Below are positions 1 through 11,454 of a DNA stretch of 64,000 bases, piece after piece. The translations under genes were made by a program, and so were the position numbers. Location of the stretch: contig VZQC01005707.1 of NCBI GenBank assembly GCA_009823505.1, positions 245,762-309,761 on the forward strand. The letters are read 5' to 3'. The first letter of the stretch is position 1. Every line of letters begins with the position of its first letter. The notes beneath the pieces were generated by a model. That model saw nothing but the letters and a program-made list of their open reading frames with translations, searched no databases and was not told the origin of the DNA. The stretch is from Rhizomys pruinosus (taxonomy: Eukaryota > Chordata > Mammalia > Rodentia > Spalacidae).

Positions 1-420
1 CTGGTACGATCTAGTGTTTCTCTCCCCTAAGCCTTGGGGAGGTGCTGTGGTATGTATGTTTCATTTATGGCTGGGCCCTCTGTAGACCCTTATTTGACCA
101 GTTGTGAGTTTCCGTATTAATCACCGTCCACTGCACAAAGAAGCTACTTGAATGAGGTCTGAGAGCTTTAGTAATCTATGGATATATATAGAGAAATTTA
201 GAGTGCAGTTTCATACCATGTCTATAGTAGTGTTAAGTTTACTCCCAGGAGACCTATGAGCTCCCCAGTCATGGGTTCTTAGCCTAGAGTTATTCTTAAT
301 AATCATACTTTCTCTACAGTAAAATAATTTACCATGAGGATCATAAAATATTGAAAAAATAGAGACACAAACTAAGACAATCATCCTAATTACCTTACTG
401 CTAACATTGTATGATTTCAG
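1..420. other. Unannotated AT-rich stretch
   Basis: No repeat, exon or regulatory element is recognised here. The stretch is AT-rich and carries no long open frame. Confidence 0.4.
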
Positions 421-425
421 TTTTC

Positions 426-468
<43 letters not shown>

Positions 469-488
469 TTCCCCTCTCTCTTTCTCTG
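421..488. repeat. (CT)n microsatellite, impure
   Basis: A polypyrimidine tract of CT dinucleotides is interrupted by TTT and CCCC. It has no flanking SINE that I can see. Confidence 0.9.
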
Positions 489-654
489 TACCTACTTATA
501 ACCATAGCTATTATTGTGAACACATCATTTCAGACTTAAAAAAATTTTTCATTTGTTATTAAGACTGTAGGCAGTTTTCATAAATGTTTGCAAAACTTAG
601 ATAACAATATATTGAATACCAAAATTTACTTAGCTCTTCTGCCATTTGACCTTG

Positions 655-895
655 AGTGCAGTCTATAAGGTCACAGGTTCTGGAGCGGGAATTTTAGCTT
701 CATCATTTACTAGTGTTGTGATTGTGGACTTGTAAATTACCTTCTGTGAGCGTCGGTTTCCTCAACTGTAAGACGGGATAATAACTGCATTTTTGTAGGG
801 TAAGAGTAAAAGCCAAGGTGAATGAGATAATATTTCTAAGTACTTAAACACAGTGCCTGGCAACTAAATAATAACTGCTTAACAGATACTTATTT
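655..895 (+). mobile_element. MIR SINE (old mammalian)
   Basis: The order of motifs fits a MIR in sense orientation. There is a degenerate 'tgtgattgtggacttgtaaa' core segment, then a 'ggtttcctcaactgtaaga' segment, then 'cacagtgcctggcaactaaa' near the end. It is heavily diverged, as expected for a family that predates rodents. Confidence 0.7.
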
Positions 896-2617
896 TCATT
901 ATTCCTACATCCAGCTCTCCACTCTAAGTCATGGTCCAGTGAATATCTTGTATGCTTTTCCATAATGGTATTAGCTCAAAATATCTGACGCTGAGATTTT
1001 GGTGAAAATTATCTGTAATCTCAGCACTCAGGGGATGAAGCAGGAGGATCACAAGGGTAGACTCTGTGCTGAGTCTTGATTTTTTCAGCCCACATAGAGG
1101 TCAGAGGATGTTCTCCAAAGTTGTCTGACTGTGTCACTTTCTAGAAAATAGGAAAGGGGCCAGGAGATTTAGTTTGATCTATAATGTAGGTAGTGGGTTC
1201 ACAATATTATTTATACTAGTTAAACTCTTTTGTCTGCCTGAACTGTCTCTTAATCAAAAAGCACACGGACAGGGTGCACCAAGGACACTGTACTGTCTTT
1301 GCAGGGCAGCCTGCAGACTGTGTGAAGGGAGACAGCTTCCCTAGGGTAGAAGGAATGCGTGTGCTGGAGATCAATTCACTGGGTCAAGTAAGACTTCTGT
1401 TCATGAATTGGGGTCTTTATTTTCCATATAGTCTTAGACAAGTTTCTCAGAGAGAAAGAAAACAAACAGGGGAAAGTGGGAAAATCTCCCCAACCCATGC
1501 AGTTACAGCAAGGGAGCAAATGGTTCTCAGTACCCAGCTTCTGGTTTTAAATACAGTGGAAGGTTGTAATTGTCCTCCACACCATGGGCCCCTTTCTAAT
1601 TTATGGAGAGAAGGACCAAGGAGATAAATCTTTGTGTCATTTTCCAAGCCACCTAAAATAAGCCCATTAAACTACCAGCATGAATGGAGGCGGTTTTTCC
1701 CCCCACTGTTACTCTTCTCCAGCCCTCTCCCCACCCAGCGTCACCCAGGGCACCACCACTATGAGATCCCCAGGGCACAGCTGACAATGGAGCATTCAGG
1801 AAGGCCTCTCCGGATGGGGTAGGAAGCCTGTTTTATGCCCTGTTAATTACTGCAACAATTTATAAAATTCATGACAAACATAAAGTCCTTACAGAGATTG
1901 GATTTCAAATGGTATTTACCTGTAACAGAATCCCCTTTGTTTGTAATTCCTGGATTTATGAACTGTCGCATAACAAAATGGAACTGCCCCTTGTTCCCCT
2001 CAGGGGCACTGGCAGGGGACTTGAGACATGCGACAAAGACAGAAGGCTACTCACACTGGTATACAGGGAACTTCATCAGGCCTCAAGTTCTGGGTGCTCC
2101 TCAGTTTTACAGCCTTGGACTTGTGGTCCTGAGCTGGGAATGGAGGCTTCCTAGGTCAGGTAAATTTTCTCCCAGGAATGAGCTGATTTGTATTCATGTG
2201 GGACTGTTTTCTGTGTCCCCTTGGGTACTCCAGTGACAGGGGCCTCCCTAGTTGGCCAAGCAGTGCCGATAACTGTCATGACCTTTTAATCCCCCTAACC
2301 CTTTCTTCTCCTTCCCAGCCTTCCTTTTCAATGTGAGAGTGCTTTTTCTGAAACCTCAGATGTGACTGATTTTTCTTTTATATCCTGGCTTAGAAACCAC
2401 TCAACAGCTTGTCTTTGCTTTTGTGAGAAGTGGGGGTTCCTTCACGAGCTCTGCAAGGTCCTGACGGGTTATGCAAGGGCTGCCTCTACCTCTTGTCTAT
2501 CGTCAGCAGCAGTGGCCTCCCTCTTCTCTCTATGGTGGCAAAGTTCTTCAGTTACCTTGAGATAGTCAGCTTTCCGTTATTGTAATGAAGTATTTGAGAT
2601 AACTGGAAAAGAAGAAG
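896..2617. other. Mostly unique DNA with a SINE-like scrap
   Basis: No gene is recognised. Positions about 1006-1070 ('ctgtaatctcagcactcagg') resemble a B1-like scrap on the + strand. Open frames of up to 121 codons (1274-1627, 1871-2236) have no recognisable domain and are probably chance. Confidence 0.4.
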
Positions 2618-2860
2618 GGTTTTTTTTTTTTTTGGTTCAAGTTTTGAAGATTTTGGTTCTTGGTGAGTTGACCCCATTGCTCTGGGGTCCATGTAAGACA
2701 GCACACGATGCAAGGTGTGTGTGGCACAGAGAACATTCATTTCACGGCAGGGAAGCCAAAGACAAAGAGGTGGCAACAGAGACTCAATCGCCCCTACAAT
2801 GTCTACTCCTAATGAGCAGGAGATCTGCCTGAGGACTTCACTTCCCAGTGTCAGCCTTTA
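2618..2860 (+). mobile_element. Old interspersed repeat, family unnamed
   Basis: A T-run at 2621-2633 is followed by 'ggtgagttgaccccattgct' and 'ggcacagagaacattcattt'. This pattern resembles a repeat seen again at 39840-39902 and 41261-41480. I cannot assign its class with certainty. Confidence 0.35.
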
Positions 2861-3275
2861 GCACACAGGCCTTGGGGGGACATTTCAGATCCAGACTAGA
2901 CTCACCCCTTTTGTCTCTTTTGTATTGAAATTGCATAGGAAACTACTACAGAAGGAGCAAAGACTTAACCCTAGGACAGCAAGTAGCAGCTTGGTATGGA
3001 GCTGGGGGGCTATGCCTGTCTCAGTAGGTAGCATGGGGGATGCAGGGTCAGAGCCCTGCAGAGGAAAGAGAGGGCACTGGCAGCATGAGAGAGAAGGAAG
3101 CTGGCTGGGCTCTGGGACTCTGGTAAGAAGGGGCAGGGCCCTCAGGAGAATCAGAACCCCAGGAGCATGAGAGAGGTCTTACTGTGCTCTCAGGGGAACT
3201 TGGAACTCTTCAAATGTGCTGTATGAAGTGTGCTGTCTCATCTGACCTGCCCTAGAGGCAGAGAGACAGAACCAT

Positions 3276-3314
3276 GCCCAGCCCAGCCCAGCCCAGCCCG
3301 GCCCGGCCCAGCCC
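3276..3314. repeat. (CCCAG)n pentanucleotide tract
   Basis: About eight pentamers of CCCAG with CCCGG variants run in tandem in a GC-rich setting. Confidence 0.85.
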
Positions 3315-3699
3315 TCCTTTCCTCTGTGGAGCCTATGTGGCTTTCAGTGAATTCCCAGCTTCAGGGAAAACTGTCCACCGTAGTGAAGGTGCTAACTTTA
3401 TGAGTCTTGGACAAGGAGTTGCTCTCATTTTCTATTGGGTGTCAGAATATATGTCCTTCGTGAGATACCTGGGGGACATTTGAGTTTGCATCCACTTAAG
3501 CAGACCATGGTATTTAAAGAGCAGTTAAAATCTGGGGTGATGGTGTGCTTAGGCTTTCTTTCCACAGGGCCTATTTAAAGCGCACACATGCTACTTATTT
3601 ATTTATTTTTTTTAAAGAGAAGAATTGTCTGCATAGAGATCTACAGAAAAAAAAAAAGAGCAGATTTAAATTCTGCTCATGTGCATGTAAATAAACAGA

Positions 3700-3806
3700 A
3701 TGCCTGGAACTTACTATGTAGACCAGGCTGGCCTTGAACTCAGAGATCCATCTGTCTCTGCCTCCTGCGTGCTGGGATTAAAGGTGTGTGCCACCATGCT
3801 TGGCAG
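3700..3806 (-). mobile_element. B1 SINE fragment, antisense
   Basis: The text 'tagaccaggctggccttgaa' followed by 'gcctcctgcgtgctgggatt' and 'aaaggtgtgtgccaccatgc' is the reverse complement of a B1 5' half. The 3' part and A-tail are missing. 'cagaatgcct' occurs at 3696 and again at 3804 and could be a short target duplication. Confidence 0.8.
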
Positions 3807-4194
3807 AATGCCTTCTTTTCCTAGGTTTCATTTATAACCTCTGACAAACTAGGTTATTGCTTGAAGTGCTTCATCTATAGGAATCAACTCTGTGGTTTTC
3901 TCACCTATAAGATGGAGTCGACACTAGTGTCTACTGTCACTGATGCTTTGCATAATAAGTAAACAATCTAAGGACTGGACTTTTGTATCTTCTAGCAGAT
4001 TGCACTACTGGAGAAACTAGGAACAAAAGTTCCAGCCTGTTCAAGTTCATAGGTTTGTGTATATGTCGGGGATGGGGGGAGTTTAGGATGCTTTTGTCTG
4101 AAAACAATAGACACATAACTCAAAAGAAGTTTATCATTGCACATATCAAGATGTTTGGACTGAAGGAAGTTCTGGGATTCTTAGTTTAATATTT

Positions 4195-5130
4195 CAGTGA
4201 TATTATCAAAGAGCCCCAGAGGATGAAGTGTTTCCTACCCCACAGCTAATGTGTTGAATGATTGGTCTGTGGCTGGTGGTGCTATTGAGAAGTGATTAGA
4301 TCATGTGGGGACTAATTTCATTAATAGATTGTTGGAATATGGGCTATTGGAAAGTAGAGCCTACTTGGAAGATGTAGGTCAGTAGAGATGCATCTTTAAA
4401 GGATGTTTTCTTCCTTTGGTGCCTCTGTCTCTCTGCTTGTTGTCCACCCTGAGGTAGGCAGTTTTATTCCTAACTTGTGACTTATTTTCTGCCTCATCAT
4501 AGGCCTAAAAGAAGTGGGTTCAGCCAAACAGATAGAGCCTCTGAAATGGTGATCCCAAAATCGATCTTTCCTTCTTTAAGTTGGTTTTCCTTACTTAGGT
4601 GTGGGGCCCATATTCCATATTGGCTGAGCCATAAGAGAGCAGACTTTTGCCCCAATAACCTGCAAAATCTAGGAGTTGAGCCTGCCCCTAACTTGCTGAT
4701 GGAGAATGGACCCCTACCCCTTTTGGGAGCTTTGGCAGGTGTCACATTCCTGAACCCGCCACTTGTAAAAGCACACCTTGGTTTTGGAGCACACCTTAGG
4801 TTTCGGGAACCAAACAGCGCCTCCCCCAGCTAGCATAAACAAGTAGAAAGTGCACATAAACTTCCCCTGCACTCCCACCTTGCCAAAAGTGCGCCAAAAG
4901 TTACTATATAAGACCCTAATCTCCTGCAAATAAATGAGTTATTTTGGCCCCTTGAGGTCTAACTCCCAGGTCTTTCTTTGCCAATTTTACCTGCCCTCCG
5001 AGTCCTTTCTCCTTTCCCTCCCTGCCACCCCGCCACCTGAGGCTTGGTGTGCGAAGGCTTTATGCCCACCTGCTGCAGACACCAGAAACCCCACTGCCCC
5101 ATGCTTAGGTATTTGTCAGAGCCTTGGGAA
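4195..5130 (+). mobile_element. MaLR-type LTR, interrupted
   Basis: Segments such as 'gtgattagatcatgtgggg' (4294) and 'ctttccttctttaagttgg' (4565) match the general layout of MaLR LTRs. The LTR end 'cttaggtatttgtcag' resumes at 5104, after an inserted 0.5-kb element at 4600-5103. Divergence is high. Confidence 0.6.
4600..5103 (+). mobile_element. Solitary LTR inserted in a MaLR LTR
   Basis: The segment interrupts the MaLR end, and 'cttagg' is present on both sides (4594 and 5104). It begins TG and has CA at 5100-5101. It carries a TATA-like TATATAA at 4905-4911 and an AATAAA at 4929-4934, the usual promoter and poly(A) pair of a retroviral LTR. No internal retroviral coding sequence is present. 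The exact right end is uncertain by 2-3 bases and I cannot name the family. Confidence 0.55.
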
Positions 5131-5299
5131 AGGGAATAATATAATGATGTATAGGGAGAAATATAGTATCTTTAGAAACAATGACCTTGAGTTCAAACTT
5201 GGCTCCACCCTGACCATACCCAAGGGTTTCCATAGGTATCTAATCATGCTTAGCCAGTCAAGTAAATTCAAATAGAAAATAATAATGCCTCTAAACATT

Positions 5300-5460
5300 C
5301 ATCCACAAGGGTTGGTAAAACCACAAATCTCATATCCTGTTGGTGAGAATATAAGTTGATATATACCCTATGACTGATAGGCTCTGCCTGACAGAAACGA
5401 ATTGTTATATCCACAAAAAGATACCTCAAGAATGTTCCTAGTAGCTCTCACTGGTGTCAG
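5300..5460 (+). mobile_element. Possible old LINE-1 ORF2 remnant
   Basis: The text 'gttggtgagaatataagttg' resembles the late ORF2 region of mammalian LINE-1 in sense orientation. It may belong with the 3' end at 5930-6232. It is degraded and no frame is intact. Confidence 0.35.
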
Positions 5461-5929
5461 CTAGTATACTCAGCAGGAGAATGCAGAAGCACAGTGAATA
5501 TGGCGTAATGACAGAATGCCTTCCTGATCCCCTTCAAGACCGGATTTGTTGCTCCAGCTGGCAAACATGCTGCCTGTGGCAGACAGCTTCCAGGCTGTCA
5601 GGCCCCTCCAGAATGGGCTCCAGGAAAGACAACCACCTTGCTTAAGGGTTCCCTTCCCAGGGGGCCCATATTGTCCCAGGACCACGAACATATTTTAGCT
5701 TGAGAACTCTGCATTTCAGTCAGTGGAGGTGGGTCCTGGGGTCTAAGTCGAGCTTTTCTGCCTGTTCTGGATGCTGCTTCTGGGTTCTTTCTTCCCCTGG
5801 GGCCTATCCTGAAGGTGCTTCCCAGCACCCATCCTATCAGAGCTGATTCTCCAGAACAAACCTGCAGTTTGTTCAGTTTGTGCATGGCAGTAGAATGTGC
5901 AAACACAGCATAGACCACATGGGTGAATG

Positions 5930-6232
5930 CCAACTCAGAAAATACACTATACACCACACAATTCCATTTAACGAGGTCAAAACCAGGCAAAAACAGTGGA
6001 GGAGGTCTGAATAATGGTGATGACTGGTTTTAGGGAGAGTTTCGTAGTGCTGGAAATAGTCAGTATCCTGATGCAAAGGGTACCATATTGATATCCACAT
6101 GTTTGCATCCATATGTCCACATTCAACATTTATTGAACTGTATTCTTTGGTTTTTATACTTTGAATGCTATATTTGACTGTATTCTGCTACCTCAAAAAT
6201 AAACAGTTTTAAATTAACTAAGAAAAAAAAAA
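5930..6232 (+). mobile_element. Old mammalian LINE-1 3' UTR, sense
   Basis: The layout fits the 3' UTR of old L1 subfamilies: 'attccatttaacgagg', a 'gtagtgctggaaatagtc' segment, 'attgaactgtattctttgg', then 'cctcaaaaataaacag' and an A-run ending near 6232. It is diverged throughout. Confidence 0.6.
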
Positions 6233-7534
6233 TCAGATGGAGCAGTAATTGCCTATGTCCCTTGCTAGGATACAGCATTTAGTGTGTAATGCATATTATT
6301 CTGGCTATGTCTGTGAAGGTTTCTGAAGAGATTATGCTGCATGCCTGTACCTGGACAGACATAAACAAAAAGTCCGTTCACTCTGCCTAGGACATTGACA
6401 ACAGGCAAAAGAAAAGATTCCACTGGAGTGTAGCTGGGTGAAGCAATGAGTTTCTTGGGTGATTAGAAGACAGTGGCATTTCCGAACAGCCCGCCCAGCC
6501 TGAGTAGTGACTCTGAAAAGCTGGATCACTGGGTGCTTTCCGAAGCAGGCCCTCCTACCCCCAACTGCTTATTTACCTTGGGGAAGGACCTCGTGAGTCT
6601 TGTAACTTTCTGAGATTCCTGAGTCTTAGTAAATTAGCCTTGTAAGTTTCATTAGCTTCCTGAATCTTAAGAACGTCCCTTCGCCCTCCAAGAAGAAATG
6701 TTTCCATTTGGAGGAAATAGCTACCTAACAGACAGAACAAGAAAACTGACCCTTCTTCCAGTAAGAGGGCCCTCCATATTAGTAGGGGACATAGGCAACT
6801 GTAGCATATTCTGACTTTGTATTATTTTAGGTGATCTAACTTAATGTAATTATTCTTGCTTTATAGCGAATATTCAATAAACACTTTGGGGCACATTAAG
6901 ACATAACAATCTCTGTTGTTTACTGTTGATTTGTTGTGCGTTGGGCATTGGGCAGACATGGTGTTAGCCTCTCCATTCTGTAAACTTAATTTTACCCTGC
7001 AGGAAATCAAGGCAAATCATCAACTTTAACTTGATTGTGCAAACCAAATAACTGTGGGCAACGTGCTTGAAAGCTGCTGTTCAAGTTCACGCACAGTCCT
7101 GAACTTGGACTGACAGATTAAAACTGAGGCTTACCCAGGTGCGTGACCTTCAACACTTAACACTTATCTCTCATTTTATTAGTGAAATGAAGTTCGTGTC
7201 TACCTGGTTGGGTGAATGTGATGACTGAGAGACTCCAAACCTTGGAGCAGTGACTGGTGCTAAGCATGTCAGCTAGCCTTCAGGAGACAAAGGATCTTTA
7301 GGGAATGTCTTCCTCTAATCAGCTCTCTTCTCCCTCTCCCCCATTCCTTTCTCTTTCCCTTTTCTCTCTCTAGCACTCACTAGGATCTTGAGATCCAGCT
7401 ATTTACAGCAAAATTGCAAATAGCCTCCTACAAACAGATGACCCCAGCAGGCAGCCCTCACCCTTGAGTTCAGGAAATCTGAGCATCATTTTGTTTTTCC
7501 CCAGAAGAGGAAAGAGGTGTTAATTGGCTTCTGT
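6233..7534. other. Unannotated unique stretch
   Basis: No exon or clear repeat was recognised. A CT-rich patch lies at about 7322-7372. The only open frames are short. Confidence 0.4.
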
Positions 7535-7550
7535 GAAATATCCGGGCTTT

Positions 7551-7785
7551 GGGGCTGGAGAGATGGCTCAGTGGTTAAGAGCACCAACTGCTCTTGCAGA
7601 GGACCCGGGTTCAATTCCTAGCACCCACATGGCGACTAAGAACTATCTTTAACTCCAGTTCCAGGGGAATCTGATGCCCTCTTCTGACCTCTGCGGCATT
7701 GCATGACACGAGTGCACCAACCTACCTGCAGACAGTACAGTCATACACATGAAAAATAATAAATAAAAATTTCAATAAAAAGAAA
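7551..7785 (+). mobile_element. B2/B3-type tRNA-derived SINE, short subtype
   Basis: It starts 'ggggctggagagatggctca' (A-box region) and has a B-box like 'gggttcaattcc', an 'aactccagttccagggg' segment present once, and an A-rich tail. The target duplication is gaaatatc(c/t)ggg, at 7535 and 7786. Confidence 0.92.
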
Positions 7786-8007
7786 GAAATATCTGGGTTT
7801 CTCCTACCAGGGCAGCCCAAAAGGGAAGAGTGTACCTTGTCAGAGAGAGGGTGGGAATCACCCGTGGAAACATTTCTTGAGTGGCTGTGACCTTGAGGTG
7901 GGAAGCTTGTGCAACCTGCCCTGCAGAGGTGGAGAAGATGGAATCAGGATCTAACTAAAGACCCGCCACAGGAATTGTAGGATTGTAATGTATTAGTTAC
8001 TTTTCTT

Positions 8008-8264
8008 TTTTTTTTCAATTTTTTTATTAATTTTTATTTATTTCTGTATGTGTATGAATGTGCTGTCTGCATGCAAGTTTGTGCACCCGTGTCGTGCAAT
8101 GCCGCGGAGGTCAGAAGAGGGTGTCGGATTCCCCTGGAACTGGAGTTCTCCTGAAATTGGAGTTTCAGACGGTTCTCGGCCGCCATGTGGGTGCTGGGGA
8201 TCGAACCCGGGTCCTCTGTAAGAACGGTCGGCGCTCTTAACTGCTAGGCCATCTCTCCAGCCCC
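8008..8264 (-). mobile_element. B2/B3-type SINE, antisense, long subtype
   Basis: It reads from a T-rich tail at the left to 'ctctccagcccc' at the right, so it lies on the - strand. It has the 17-bp tandem duplication of the long subtype. The target duplication 'tattagttacttttctt' is exact at 7991-8007 and 8265-8281, so the insertion is recent. Confidence 0.95.
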
Positions 8265-8800
8265 TATTAGTTACTTTTCTTACTGCAGTAACAAAACACA
8301 TAGCAAGAAGCACTGTAAGAAAGGAAGGATTTGTTTTCTGGCTTACAGTTCCAGTGTTGGGAAGGATCCAGCCAGGAGCAGAGGCCATCTGACCACAGAA
8401 GATGTCTGCAGTCAGGAGTCAGAGCACAGAGTTGAAGTACTCTCCTCTCCTAGTAAAACCTCAAGGTCTGCCCTGGGCTCCACCCCTTAAAGAATCCACA
8501 GCCTTCTCTTTTTTTTTTTTTTTTTCGGTCTTTTTGAGACAGGGTCTCCCTGTAGCCCCAGCTGTCCTGGAATTTGCTTTGTAGACCAGGCTGGCCTTGA
8601 ACTCACAAAGATCCGCCTGCCTCTGCCTCCTAAATGCTAGGATTAAAGGCGTGCGCCACCACGCCACCATGCCAGGCTAGGATCCACAGCCTTCTTAAAG
8701 GGTGCCTCCAGCTGGGGACCAGGTGTTCAAACACAGGAGCATGTGGTTGGGGTCATTTCTCATTCAAATCACGCTGCAGGGAGTTTCACAGAGTACACTC
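8265..8800 (+). mobile_element. Unnamed rodent repeat, interrupted by B1
   Basis: The text 'gttacttttcttactgcagt' and the end segment 'catttctcattcaaatcac' recur in diverged form at 57250-57665. A B1 at 8508-8681 splits it and the SINE at 8008-8264 abuts it. It may be a hAT-type (URR1-like) element, but that is a guess. Confidence 0.4.
8508..8681 (-). mobile_element. B1 SINE, antisense
   Basis: A poly-T (8509-8525) leads into 'tttttgagacagggtctccc' and ends 'gcgtgcgccaccacgcc'. The target duplication 'atccacagccttct' lies at 8494 and 8682. The body has the 'agccccagctgtcctgg' form seen in the other B1 copies of this window. Confidence 0.95.
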
Positions 8801-8944
8801 AGATACAATGAAATTTAAACCCAGCTCTGTCATTTTGACAGTTCTGTGTTCCTGGAAACATGATATTACCTCTTTGACCTTTGGATTTTAGCCGAAAAAC
8901 CCCACTGACAGTAAGGTTTTGCTGTAAGTTGGAGCTCGCTGAAT

Positions 8945-9305
8945 AATAGCCTCTGTGATGATTTATTTAGAGTCAACTTGACTGAGATACTTGGTCAAAT
9001 GTATTGTCTGCGTGTCTGTGATGGAACATACTAACATTTGTGTCTATAGATGGAGTCAGGCAGATTGCTCTCTCTAAGATGAGTAGGCCTCAGTCAATTA
9101 GGTAGAGGCTCTAATAGGACAAAAAGGCTGAGGGATCTCTCCTGCCTCACCTGGGATACTGGCTTTCTCCTGCTCTTGAACTTGAACTGACATCATGGCT
9201 TTTCCTGGCTCTAGAGCCTCCTGGCCTCTGGACTAGAGCCATACCAGGGACTCCCCTGGGCTTCCAAGCTGCCAAGAGCAGAACATGGGACTCACCAGCT
9301 ACAAT
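8945..9305 (+). mobile_element. Old mammalian repeat, family uncertain
   Basis: Motifs in order are 'agtcaacttgactgagat', 'ggtcaaatgtattgtctg', 'aggcctcagtcaattagg' and a run of 'ctggcctctggactagagcc'. The order matches a widespread old mammalian repeat. A copy in the opposite orientation appears to lie at 56405-56765. Confidence 0.5.
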
Positions 9306-9307
9306 TA

Positions 9308-9536
9308 TTCTTTTTTTTTAATATTGTATTTATTATTTTTATTTTGTGCATATGAGTGTATTGCCTACATGTATGTAAGTGGACCTGTGTCATGCAATGT
9401 CAGCAGAAGTCAGAAGAGGGCATCAGAGTCCCCTGGAACTGGAGTTATGGGCAGTTGTGGGTGTTGGGAAGTTCCCAAGCCTGGTCCTCTGTAAGAGCAG
9501 CCAGTGCTCTTAGGAGCTGAGCCACCTTTCCAGCCC
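9308..9536 (-). mobile_element. B2/B3-type SINE, antisense, diverged
   Basis: It runs from a T-rich left end to 'gagccacctttccagccc'. It carries 'tcccctggaactggagttat' once. It is more diverged than the 8008 and 54998 copies, and no clear target duplication is seen. Confidence 0.88.
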
Positions 9537-9579
9537 TCTATTCATTATACTAAATAACTGTTGATCAGTTTCTCTGTGT

Positions 9580-9980
9580 CTGTTTTATGATTTGAATATG
9601 AACTGTCTTCCATAGGCTCCTGTGCTGAACCCTTGGTCCTGATCACATGGCACTACTTTTGGAAGACAGTAGAAACTTTAGGAGGTTGGAGAGGTGTGTC
9701 ACTGGGGGGAGGTGTGTCGCTGGGGGAGGTGTGTCACTGGGGGGAGGTGTGTCACTGGGGATGCCTTTGATGGTTACTTCTGTTTTTTTCCCTCCTCCTC
9801 TCTGTTTCTCGTCTGCCACTGGTGAGGTGGCTCTTCTACCTAATTGTCTTGCTACTGTGATGTTCTGCTGAAGTACATGGGCCAAGCAACTGTGGACTGA
9901 ACCCTTTGAAACTGTTAACAAAACAAACCATCCTTAGGTTGTTTATGACAGGATTTTATCAAAGTGATGGGAGAAGTACA
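9580..9980 (+). mobile_element. MaLR-type LTR
   Basis: The start 'tttgaatatgaactgtcttc' and 'acatggcactacttttggaa', and the end 'accatccttaggttgttt', follow the rodent MaLR LTR layout. A four-copy tandem expansion at 9689-9760 lies in the segment where the consensus has 'gtgggtcactggggg'. Confidence 0.65.
9689..9760. repeat. 19-20 bp tandem repeat, four copies
   Basis: The unit is 'gaggtgtgtcactggggg' with small length and base changes. It is a local expansion within the MaLR LTR. Confidence 0.9.
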
Positions 9981-10311
9981 GCAGACACTGACCCACCATC
10001 TGAATTTCTGTAGATAGACAAACTGTATGCATACATATTATATCCTCTCACTCTGTTTCTGTGAAGAGCCCTGTCTAGCAAATCCATTTCCTATCATTTT
10101 TATCATATTTTCATCAAATCTTCATATTTTTTTCATGCATCTTTTAGTGTCTACTTCCAAATAATTCAATGGTGATTTTTTTTTTTTCACTAAGCACTAA
10201 CATATCCTGGCAAAGTGGCCTGCACAACATAAGGGATGAAAGGACTTCTTTTACCTGTTTTGCTTAAATAAAGGTAGGCCTAAGCAGGCATTAAGATAAG
10301 CCTTTTTAAAA

Positions 10312-10545
10312 ATTGTATTTATTTTTGTATGTGTATGAATGTACTGTCTGCATGTAGGTTTGTGCACCCGTGTCGTGCAATGCCGCGGAGGTCAGAAGAG
10401 GGCGTTGGATTCCCCTGGAACTGGAGTTCTCCTGGAATTGGAGTTACAGATGGTTCTTAGCCACCATGTGGGTGCTGGGGATCAAACCCGGGTCCTCTGC
10501 AAGAGCAGTCGGTGCTCTTAACCGCTAGGCTATCTCTCCAGCCCC
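10312..10545 (-). mobile_element. B2/B3-type SINE, antisense, long subtype
   Basis: It ends 'ctctccagcccc' and has the 17-bp duplication. The target duplication 'aagcctttttaaaa' lies at 10298 and, with one extra T, at 10546. Apparent peptide frames inside are antisense SINE readings. Confidence 0.94.
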
Positions 10546-10555
10546 AAGCCTTTTT

Positions 10556-11145
10556 TAAAATTTAGTTTTATTTATATATATTTAATACAAGATTACATTA
10601 CAAACCAAATCTAGACCTGTGTCCCCCCCACCCCCACCAGAGCTGCCAAACATGTTTTTCATCTTTTTCTCAGTCTTTCTCAAAATTCTCGATGCAGAAG
10701 TTGCCTGTTTCTAGTAGAAGTTCACCGTTTCAGTCAGTTCTTTGACGCAGTCTTTTCTGTTGTTGTTCTTTCCAATATGCATCACTCCCAAATACTTGGA
10801 CAAAAGCTCAAGGAGCCCTGCACGAGAAATACTTAAAATTAGGTATTTGGTGCTAGCATCCACAGATGAGGGATACCATTCATCGTTTGTTTTTCTGGGA
10901 CTGTTACTTCACTTAACACAGTATCTTCTAGTTCCATCCATTTATCTGCAAAGTTCATGATGTCATCTTTCTTTACTGCTGCATAGGACTCCATTGTATA
11001 GATGTACCACATTTTTTCTATCCACTTGTTGGTTGAGGGGCACTTGGGTTGGTTCCAGCTCTTCACTATTGTGAAGAGAGCTGCAATAAACATGGCTGTG
11101 CATGTATCTCTGTGCTTAGGTGGTCCTGGGAAATCCCTCATCTAA
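10556..11145 (-). mobile_element. LINE-1 3' end, antisense (ORF2 C-terminus plus 3' UTR)
   Basis: On the - strand the frame includes 'FIAALFTIVKSWNQPKCPS' and 'WIEKMWYIYTMESYAAVKK', typical of the LINE-1 ORF2 C-terminus. The 3' UTR follows with a G-rich tract (C-run at 10623-10640 on the + strand) and an A-rich end at about 10556. It is 5'-truncated, with no endonuclease or reverse-transcriptase domain. The 3' UTR shares a long segment with the L1 tail at 32607-33126. Confidence 0.9.
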
Positions 11146-11231
11146 GCTCTGTGTACTCAAGTCTCTGCAATGCTGATTTCAAGAGAGCAAAAAGTGCAAC
11201 TCACTTATTCAATTTTTATTATTTCAAGTAT

Positions 11232-11389
11232 TTTTTTTCTTTTCTTTTTGAGACAGGGTCTTCCTGTAGCCCCAGCTAGCCTGGAACTTACCATGGAGAC
11301 CAGGCTAGCCTAGATCTCACAGAAATCTGCTTGCCTCTGCCTCCCAAGTGCTAGGATTAAAGGCATGTGCCACCGCTACCATGTCCAGC
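11232..11389 (-). mobile_element. B1 SINE, antisense
   Basis: The left end is T-rich, then 'tgagacagggtcttcctgta', ending 'gtgccaccgctaccatgtcc'. The target duplication 'tatttcaagtat' lies at 11220-11231 and 11390-11401. Confidence 0.94.
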
Positions 11390-11454
11390 TATTTCAAGTA
11401 TCTTAACCATTGTTTAAATCATAAAGGCACAATTATTCATATAAATACAACAGA

